Assembly: GCA_001695595.3 (NCBI GenBank)
Contig: MBPM02000033.1
Location: 496,001-560,000 of the forward strand
Source: Plasmopara viticola
Taxonomy: Eukaryota; Oomycota; Peronosporomycetes; Peronosporales; Peronosporaceae
Length of the DNA: 64,000 nucleotides
Direction of reading: 5' to 3'
In this document: one piece after another, positions 56,016 through 64,000 of the stretch
Layout: the number at the start of each line of letters is the position of its first letter
Position numbering within the stretch: the stretch's first letter is position 1
Made by a program: the position numbers and the translations under genes
Notes under the pieces: generated by a model
What the model was told of the DNA's origin: nothing
What the model saw: only the letters and a program-made list of their open reading frames with translations
Databases searched by the model: none

Positions 56016-56955
56016 GAAGATGGGACAATGCGGTTTGTTGTCTGGGTGTATCCTAAAACACAATTATTGAGAAACATTTCCAACCTAATTACGGCTTTAT
56101 TTATTAATTGATGTAGACAAGCGAGTCTTGAGCCTGGAATGATGTACGGCAATATATGACGTTGATGGCGAAAATACGTTGGAGTCACTTACATTTTCAA
56201 CAGTTGATATATTAATAAACAGAGGGATTGCACAAAAGCGATCAAGGCTTATTGTACGTACAAAGAAAATGTGTAACAGAGGTCGCTACGCGAAAGAGGT
56301 GACTGCTGCCAATTCGAATTGCTGCATGCCACTCGAAATTCGTCAATTGTCTAGTGAATATATCGTAAATAATGCTGATGCTGCACAGATGTCCACAGTC
56401 AATTTGACCTAATACGAAGCACTTCGACATTATCAAATTTGCGCCGGCGATCGCAATGATAGTATATTTTGTGCCTCTATACACTTGAAGAGGTCTCGCA
56501 GACATCGCGTGCTAGATATATGTTTTACAAACAAAAGCTAGTCGAGTGTACGCAGATTGTATACATTTATGTCGAAGAGCGAAATCATAACACCGTGTTT
56601 CATGGCTTTTTCCACCTGTACGAACGAACGCGCTGCTCGCAGAAAGAGCATGGAAAACTTTTAAAATCCACAATATCTGCTAGATTTTTGTGGACAAGTC
56701 GTAGTTCTTTCCGTGAAATACCTTGCAATAAAAAAGTGGAGTGTTTTACTTATTCCCACTCGAATCTTAAATACCATCCCTATTCATTTTTACAGTGCTT
56801 AAGTATAGCCTCATGCTCTTTGTAATAAAAAAAGTGTATACTAAGCTGGACCTGCTCTTTGGGTACAATGCAAATTAGTGTCTGTGTTTTGTCCAAAAGA
56901 TCAAAAGTGTAAAAAAGCTTCGGGAAATACCGACCTAACGCACCGGTTTCGAACA
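56016..56955. other. Divergent intergenic region
   Basis: About 0.9 kb between the PAPS reductase start and the next gene on the plus strand. It should contain both promoters. A GTAAGT on the minus strand near 56188 together with the TTTTAG near 56051 could mark a 5' intron of the PAPS reductase transcript. No other gene is supported. Confidence 0.35.
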
Positions 56956-57711
56956 ATGGACACTAGCAAGTTTACGGCCAGCGCCTTCAACCTCTACCAA
57001 AAAGGACTTGCGCCTGACCAGGTCCTCCAGCTGTGCTACTTACGCCAACCTGTATCACGAAGGCTGCGACTTGAGGAGACCAACATCGAAAATGATTTTG
57101 TGCTGCCCCGACCAGAGATAAAGATTACAAATCTGTTACCACCCGCCAATTTCTTATTAAATCGGCTTGTTGACCATGAATCAGCAGTAGATCAGACCTT
57201 TACGAAAGCTAAGGCAGCGCCATTAAGCCGCGTCTCAATAAATGAAGTCCGCGAAAGCGCAAAGCGGCACTTTTTGCAGCCTTGGCAAGCTGTAGCTGGA
57301 GAAATTAGTCAGTGGTTCGCATTGGCCGAAAGCGATTGGATTCAGATTCACAGAAGCCTGACGTGTAATCAAGACGACGAAATGACGGCCAATGAAGTCG
57401 CTGCTGCCGTGCCAGACATCACGGCTGTCTGCTGGGTACTGGAGCGCTGTCCTAGCGACGCTTTTGTCAGCTTTGTGTGGAATCATCTCCTCATTAAACT
57501 CCTGCAACAAAGCGTAAAATCTGACACGATAAACCATCAGTGTCTGCTTTCTCTCTTAATCGCGCACCACTCTTTAAAGACCCTTACTCCCAAGGATTTT
57601 CGCGCCAAAGTGCGGACGCGAAACCTTCGCCAGGTTGATGAAGCGTTAGGCGCCCAATTAGAACTTAATCTCATAACAATGTATCGACGTCAGCGAGATG
57701 CCGCAAAGTAA
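56956..57711 (+). CDS. Conserved-looking unknown protein
   Basis: A single exon of 251 residues from ATG 56956 (MDTSKFTASAFNLYQKGLAP). The frame is open a further 78 nt upstream but lacks an ATG there. The composition is that of an ordinary globular helical protein (VLQLCYLRQPVSRRLRLEET, NLLPPANFLLNRLV, VPDITAVCWVLERCPSDAFV, CLLSLLIAHHSLKTLTPKDF) ending in a basic tail. There is no signal peptide, membrane segment or motif I can name. It lies 140 bp before the next gene on the same strand. That it is a real gene is likely from its length and codon quality; its function is unknown. Confidence 0.65.
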   Translation: MDTSKFTASAFNLYQKGLAPDQVLQLCYLRQPVSRRLRLEETNIENDFVLPRPEIKITNLLPPANFLLNRLVDHESAVDQTFTKAKAAPLSRVSINEVRESAKRHFLQPWQAVAGEISQWFALAESDWIQIHRSLTCNQDDEMTANEVAAAVPDITAVCWVLERCPSDAFVSFVWNHLLIKLLQQSVKSDTINHQCLLSLLIAHHSLKTLTPKDFRAKVRTRNLRQVDEALGAQLELNLITMYRRQRDAAK

Positions 57712-57787
57712 AAAAAATGCAAGAAACTCGTAAATTTGACCATCACTCTGACGCGACAGGTTGAAGATTTTACAACTAAGTCCTCTC

Positions 57788-57803
57788 TCATTCCGCATTT
57801 TGG
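57788..57803 (+). promoter_or_regulatory. Oomycete initiator + flanking core promoter
   Basis: TCATTCCGCATTTTGG matches the oomycete core pattern (initiator YCATTYY next to a CAWTTT flanking region) almost perfectly. It lies about 50-64 bases before ATG 57852, as expected for a transcription start just upstream of the coding start, and supports the five-exon gene model that begins there. Confidence 0.75.
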
Positions 57804-57851
57804 ACTCTAGCGCTAAGTGCGCGTGACGAGAGGAAATTTACGTGACTTACT

Positions 57852-59589
57852 ATGGAGCGTTTTACTGGTGGCTTTAAGCAAGGATTTGGCAGGATAGGTA
57901 TTGCGGACAAGGGTCCAGCCAAAGGAAAATTCAAACTCTCTCTATCGAGAGTTTCGTTGCCGCCGCAGACTGGTACGTAGTTTCTTCATGATCGCTTGAG
58001 AGACGAATGCACAATGTGGATGCACATATCAGATAAACAACCGAATCAGGAAAGTCATCCTAAGGCGAAGTTCTCTACATCAGCAGGAGCAGGCTTGGGA
58101 ATAAATAAGCAAAGTAAAATTTATATGTAGTCCACCTTTTTGTTTGCACTTGCTGGTTGACAGTATGCTCATTTATTTGTACGAAAAGATATGACAAAGA
58201 CAAGGACAAGCAGCTTAACGGCCAAAAGTATATTGCGACTGCCTGCAAAGGATGAGCCACGAAAAAAAACTTTGGGATTCAGCTTTATGAAATATCAGCC
58301 CAAGTCCCGTGATTCCGCAAAGGCAACTTGCAATACTGTGTCAAATACGACACAAGTAGCATCTACAGAAACAAAGCTTTTGCTAGATAAGTTTGCGGTG
58401 AATGCAGTGTCAAAGAAGTCTTCGGCAGGAGCTGCAGCAACGAACGACAAAGTGTTCTTGTTCAATTCGCGAGAAAAAGGAGCGCTGCCGCTTGCAGCTC
58501 GATCAGAATCCAATTTGTTTAGCTCAAAAAAGAGGAAGGCAGCCCAAGACAAGAAGGATGCTTTCCCTAACAAAAGTGTTCGTTGTAATACTAAGTTAAC
58601 ATGCAAAAACCATTCGTGTACCAAGGAGACAGGCATCGTGAAGACGGCAGGACCATTCGCTAAAATGATAGAGTCTTCACCCTTTGCCACCCAAACGGGT
58701 GGCATGAAGACTAACTCAAACAACGAAGCCATTTTTAAGAAACGGAGCTCGCTGGGGACCTCGACAGTAGTAGATCAGGTGATAAAGCGGAGCAAGACCT
58801 CGGCCAATATGTTTACAATGACAGGTACTAGCTGTGCTTATAAAGTGTTAGAGCACACGGCAAACAAAACAGTCAAGGATAAGTACGAGGAGGAACTGAT
58901 CATGCTGCCAATGAGATTGACGTCTGACCCCATTTTAAGAAAATATTCTTTAGATCATGCGTGTAATGGAAATGTAGACTCGGGGTCATCAGCATTTACT
59001 GCGCCGACAGTTCTCGAGTCGCCAGCCCAAAACCCTCCGCGTGTTGTTGCTAATGGTCCTGCAAGTGTGGAGCTGAAGGCTGTGTCTTCTGATTGTCAAG
59101 AGGAATGGTACGATTATATTTCTATAAAGACGATTTGGTCTGACGTAATGGGCGAGCTTATTCCTAGTGATGTTGAAGAGCTCGCAATGAACACTATGTA
59201 TACCATTGTAAGTACTGTCCTGATCAAGTAATTTCATTATTTAAGTCTCAACTGGATTGGTCAGGACGATGACAATGAGGAAGAGTTTTTTAAAAGAGCG
59301 GCTGTCCTTCAGGAATGTACTGACCGTATGGGACTTGAGCAAAAGCGTCTTTGCAATCGACTTCTCGATGCTCACGGTAGGAACTTAAGTCTTGGACGTG
59401 CAAACAGCTACAGACTTAAGCTAATCATTGATTACAGCTGACGTCAGTGAGAGCCTGCTCGACGCTCTTACTGATCTGATGGTTGAAGAGGGAGGCGTCG
59501 GGATCGATAAGCTTAATTTTGATGTGAATGTCGATGTCAATTTTGGCGACGCGTTTTTGCAAGATGATGAATTAAAAAAATTTCAATAG
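57852..59589 (+). CDS. Five-exon gene for a Lys/Ser-rich unknown protein, probably nuclear
   Basis: The model is join(57852..57972, 58033..58113, 58189..59207, 59265..59376, 59438..59589), 494 residues with a single continuous frame. Introns of 60, 75, 57 and 61 nt have GT..AG ends; introns 3 and 4 have strong donors or CTAAT/CTCAAC branch words. The weakest site is the acceptor at 58188 (ACGAAAAG), and a better-looking CAG at 58163 does not keep the frame. Exon 1 encodes MERFTGGFKQGFGRIGIADK. The middle is disordered, rich in Lys, Ser and Thr, with possible nuclear localisation signals (SSKKRKAAQDKKD, KRSKTSANMF). The C-terminus is acidic and helical (DDDNEEEFFKRAAVLQE, DVSESLLDALTDLM). No family is recognised. 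The upstream core promoter fits. Stop codons of this gene and the convergent EF-hand gene are 80 bp apart. Confidence 0.7.
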
Positions 59590-59669
59590 AAATGAAAGAA
59601 CATTATTTAAAGTGGTAACAGAAATGCATTCATTATAATTTCACAGGCTTCACTTTCAGATCGGCTTCT

Positions 59670-62600
59670 TTACAACCCAGAAGTGCACCACTAAGAATGT
59701 ACCAACCATCACAATGCATAATCAATCATCCTTGAAATCACATCAAAGCACTCGACATTTCCTTACCTTTTTGAATTCTTCGAAGCTGAGCTGATTATCT
59801 CCGTTCAAATCTGCCTCTTTGAAGCATTGATTTGCAGTAATCCGAGCAAGTTCTTCAGGAGAAACGGATTTGGTGCTATCTGTAGTCTCGTACATCACTT
59901 TGAATACTGACGTCATATAATTGACCATCTCTTCTTGCGTAATAAATCCGTCTCTATCAATGTCGTAAAGTTGAAAAGCTGCACGAACTTTGTCGTCCAT
60001 ACTTGACCCAGACAACACAGAAAGTCCACTAGCAAGCTCACTGAAATCGACAGTGTTGCTATTGTCTGAATCAAACACACGGAAGAGGCGACAAATCATA
60101 GCATTAGCTTCTTGTCGCTCTTCTTGAGATTCGTGTCCACCTGCCAGTCGAATAATTTGCTCAAAAGACTTTTTAAATGCCGCAAACGTCACTTCACCTG
60201 AGGGAGCTGCCTCAGCAAAAATTTCAAGCAAATCATTAACCTCATATGTGTCTAGCTTTAATAATTGTCGAACATGTTCCATATTCGAACTGTTCATACT
60301 CAAAGCAGACGCTGAGTTAGGCGAAAGCAAGGTGTCGCCGTCGGATCTCGGCATACTGTAAATCTTTTCCGGCGGAAAATTGACAGAAGGAGGGCTCATG
60401 CCGGCCGACTGAGAGCCCTTTTCAGAACCCCACCCTTTTTTTCTTGGTGAAACGAGTACTAGTCCAGCTGGATCGACTTTGTGTAAAGGTGAGTCAACGC
60501 TAGATCTCGCGTTCGCGATGCCTTGCGGTGCTTGTACTTCAATTTGCTGCGTACTACTTACACCTGCCATAGGTGTCCCAAATTCTGCCGACTTTGAATA
60601 CCAAGCTACAAACTCATCAAAACTTAGCTTCCCGTCCTCGTTCAAGTCTGCTTCGAAAAAACACTGTTCCGCCGTAATTATCGCCAACTGTTGCGGGTGC
60701 ACACCTAGTTTTTTATCAGTCCCCGGGCTGGTCTCGTACAAAACCTTAAAGACACTGGCCAGATAGCGCACCATCTCTTCCAATGAGATAAATCCATCTT
60801 GATTAAGATCATAAAGCGAAAAGGCTGCACGAACTTTTTCTTCCCGAGAACCGCCACAAAGCACCGATAAACCGCTACTTAGTTCACAGAAATCGACAGT
60901 GCCACTATTGTCCTCATCAAAGATAGCAAAAAGCTTGTCCAAAATTAGTCGCAATCGCGCCAGACTGACCTCATCATTCTTATATTGCTCATCGACAAGC
61001 TGCTCGAAACATTCTTCGAAGGCCTCGCGTGCCAGCGTACCATTTTCAGAGCAACGGTTCGCAAAAATTTCAAACACTTCGTCTGCCGTAAACTTCTCCA
61101 AATTCGTCATTTGTTTCACCACGTCCAGGCTGACCCACTCGGGTACCCGTGCCTCAATTGCTTGTTCTTGTTGGATATGCTGCTTTTTATGCTCGCCAGC
61201 TAAGGCAGGTAGACTTTCTACCGCTTTCGGCTGCATGAACCACCGACTGAATTCAGAAAATGAAAGCTTTCCATCTCTGTCCTGATCCGCTTCAGCAAAA
61301 GCTTGCTCCGCTGTAATTTCGCCCAATTCTTCAGGTGTCACGCCCGTTCCCGCCTCACTATCAGGGTTCACCTCAAATAAGATCTTAAAGACCGAAGTAA
61401 GGTACAAACGCATTTCACCCAGCGAGATGTATCCGTCATGATTGACATCATACAGATTGAAAGCGGCGCGCACCTTATCGATTTGACTTCCTCCACACAA
61501 CACCGACAACCCACTTGCTAATTCGTTAAAATCTACCCGCCCATTTCCATCCTTGTCAAAGAGCTTAAATATACGGTCCACTAGCAAGTGTAGCCTGTCT
61601 TTTGACTGACGCACCATAGACTCGACTTTAAAATGGCTTAATGCCTGTCGAAACATTTCTTTGTCCATAGTGCCATCTGCAGCTGTAAATTTTGCAAAAG
61701 TACTCAAAACTTGCTGAGCCGAGAACGATTCCAGGTTGGTGAGACGCCGCACTTCATGCAGCGATAGCCAATCGGGATTATTGTTCTGAATAAGTCGTTC
61801 CATGTTGGCTGCATTCGATTGCGTGTACCACTTTTGAAACTCTGAAAAACTCAAGCGACCATCGTGGTCGAGATCGGCTTCCGCAAACGCTTGCTGAGCA
61901 GTACGTGCCCCCAACTCTTCAGGAGACTCTTGTCTCAATTGTTGCAACCCAGGCGGCGATGCTTCCTTCAAAACTTTAAATATAGAAGTCAGATATCGCG
62001 TCATTTCGTCCATTGATATGTATCCATCAGCGTTGTAGTCATACAGAGCGAATGAGGCACGAAGTTTTTCCTCAGACGAACCACCACAAAACACTGATAG
62101 ACCACTCGAAATCTCGCTAAAGTCAACCATTCCATTCTTATCAACATCAAACACGTCGAAAAGGCGGTTGATGATAAAGTCAAGCCGCTCGTACCCCTCT
62201 CGTTTTGTGCCTTGGGTTGTAGAGATTACATGTCGAAAGCACTGATCGAATGCCTCCCGCGACACGTATCCTTGCTCGTCGGCGCATTCCGCAAGAGCTT
62301 CAAACATTTCCATAGGTGAAAATACCTGCAAATTTGTCAGCTTTCCGGCTTCTGCTAAACTGAACAATTGCTCCCCGTTCTTGGCGACCTCACCGATCCC
62401 ACCCGGTCGTTGGTACCAGAGTTGAAACTCATTTAATGTCAGCTGTCCATCATGATCTTGATCAGCCTCTGCAAACGCCTGTTGAGCCGTGACTTCTCCT
62501 AGTTCCTCTGGGGTAACGCCCAGAGACTGGGTGTCTGGAGACACTTGAAAAAGTACGCGGAACACAGATGTAAGGTATCGAGTCATTTCATCAAGTGAAA

Positions 62601-64000
62601 TAAATCCATCGCCATTGAAATCGAAAAGCGAAAATGCTGCTTCCACTTTTTGATCCTTTGTACCCCCACAAAGGACCGACAATCCGCTTGCAAGTTCTCC
62701 GAAATCCACAATGCCACTGCTACCCTTATCAAATAAATCAAAAAGGCCGTCTATAATTTCTTGCAACTTGTTCTGCGTTTCAGAATCCTTCACCCGCAAA
62801 GCATTTGTTTTTCGACCATCAATCACCTTTCGAAAACTTTCATTAAAGGCATACCGCGACAAGAGTCCGTCTTTATCCGCTTCACCAGCAAAAATCTCAA
62901 AAACATCTTCTGGTTCATATTGGGCAAGATTTGTTAATTGCTTTATTTCGTTTAGCGGCATCCAGCGCAGTGAAGACTCGACAATAGCGTTCTTTGCCTC
63001 AAAGCCACTAATTCCATTCTGGGTGGGAGAATTGTACCATTTCAAGAACTCATTATAGCTCAACTTTCCATCCCGATTAAAATCTGCTTCCAGAAAAGCC
63101 TGCTCCGCGGTAACGGCGCCAAGTTCATCAGGTGACACGCCACTTTCCCGCTTCATCTCAGGCTGCAACTCGTAAAGCACTTTAAAAATTGATGTCAGAT
63201 AGCGCTTCATCTCGTCAAGCGAAATATACCCATCAGTATTTAAGTCATAGCAGCGGAAAGCAGCCTTCACTTTGGCATCCCGCGCACCCTTGCAAAACAC
63301 AGAAAGTCCACTTGCCAATTCGCTAAAGTCAATCTGGCCTTTCCCATCACGGTCAAACACATCAAAAAAGCGACCTGCCACAACTTTTGCACGAATTTTA
63401 TCAATTGGGGTCCGTGTGTGCGTCAATCCAATAATTTTTGAAAAACAACTGTCAAAAGACTCTCGGTTCAACATTCCCGTCTCATCGGCATGCTCAGCAA
63501 ACCGTTCAAAAAGTTCCACCACGTCTAAAGTTCCCAGGTTGGTCAATTGACGTACTCCATTGAGATCAAAGGGAGCCACAATGTCGTTAAAAGACACCTG
63601 TTCTGGTCGGGAATACCATTTTCGAAAGTCCCCAACAGTCAGTTTTCCATCTTCATTGATGTCGGCAACCTCGAAAATCTCGCTTGCTGTCACGGCAGCT
63701 AGAGTATTCGCCGAAATTCCAAGTTGGTGTTTGCGTGAAGGATCTAATGCGAAAAGTAACTTAAAAGTCGATCCTAGATAGTGGGTCATTTCATCCTTAG
63801 AAATGACGCCATCTCCATTGGAATCGTAGATTTTAAATGCAGCCAAAGCTTTCTCATCTTGATTAGATGCGCCACATAAGCTAGACAACCCACATAAAAG
63901 TTCGTTAATGTCAGCGATACCCTTGTGCTCTGTGTCAAAGGCGGTGAAAAGCCGATCAATTACGTGCTCACGAGTGCCATCATCTTTTGATAATGATGGG
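59670..64000 (-). CDS. Giant EF-hand array protein, N-terminus beyond the right edge
   Basis: The model is complement(join(59670..59690, 59767..64000+)). At least 1400 residues, open to the window edge. Seven modules of about 195 residues are visible, each with a degenerate leading hand (LTNL..VFEIFA..F) and three EF-hand loops such as DKDGNGRVDFNE, DVNHDGYISLGE and DQDRDGKLSFSE, i.e. 21 loops. Most keep the 1-3-5-12 calcium ligands; DKGSSGIVDFGE and the edge loop DTEHKGIADINE look weakened. Each module resembles a calcineurin-B/recoverin-like protein, so this is a tandem internal duplication. A serine/proline linker (about 60300-60600) separates the last module. Exon 1 would end in KKVRKCRVL, but a donor at 59766 and an acceptor at 59691 (76-nt intron) give EFKK joined to WCTSGL, matching the KWY ends of the other modules. 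It is likely a high-capacity calcium buffer or sensor. Confidence 0.88.

Noticed and set aside
60479..63781. Several plus-strand frames of 70-128 codons across 60.5-63.8 kb
   Set aside because: All are Ser-rich antisense shadows of the EF-hand array gene and repeat with its module period.
1..64000. tRNA, rRNA and riboswitch genes
   Set aside because: No cloverleaf with a credible T-arm and no rRNA signature words were found by eye; a covariance-model scan was not possible.

Overview
The window is nuclear DNA of an oomycete, most likely a Peronosporaceae species (Phytophthora or a downy mildew). The evidence is short introns of about 57-76 nt with GT..AG ends and CTAAT/CTCAA-like branch points, Crinkler (CRN) effector genes starting MVKLFC with an LFLAK motif, one textbook oomycete initiator-plus-flanking promoter, and a stramenopile gene set (sestrin, RBR ligase, PAPS reductase-glutaredoxin fusion, EF-hand array). 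Two axonemal genes (a WDR49-like EF-hand/WD40 protein and a DNAI7/CFAP94 homologue) argue for a species that still makes flagellate zoospores.

The layout is two-speed. Gene-dense, intact islands lie at 13.5-15.9 kb (seipin and an RBR E3 ligase, divergent), 30.9-36.9 kb (EF-hand/WD40 protein and sestrin, convergent) and 52.5-64 kb (DNAI7, PAPS reductase-glutaredoxin, an unknown protein, a five-exon unknown protein, and a giant EF-hand array running off the right edge). The rest is gene-poor, repeat-rich and decayed.

The repeat regions hold a direct segmental duplication: copy A about 998-8246, copy B about 16621-25624. Each copy carries the N-terminal part of a decayed protein-primed family-B DNA polymerase (Maverick/Polinton type), a CRN locus, and about 5.3 kb of sequence I cannot identify. 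In copy A the CRN is almost wholly deleted and a 627-bp terminal-inverted-repeat element has jumped in; copy B preserves the empty site. Three CRN pseudogenes (11.6-12.9, 17.7-19.5, 39.7-40.8 kb) are broken in different ways. A SINE-like element of about 325 bp occurs twice with 9-11 bp target-site duplications, once immediately upstream of a CRN start codon. Relics of a Ty3/gypsy element (about 27.1-28.0 kb), a Ty1/copia element (about 51.0-51.4 kb) and a fragment of a homocysteine S-methyltransferase gene (28.5-28.75 kb) complete the picture.

Functionally the intact genes cover lipid-droplet biogenesis, ubiquitin ligation at membranes, stress/TOR signalling, sulfate assimilation, flagellar structure and calcium binding. 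They are ordinary single-copy housekeeping genes rather than a pathway cluster. No bacterial operon, CRISPR array, rRNA or convincing tRNA was seen. All splice models come from consensus sites and frame continuity only.
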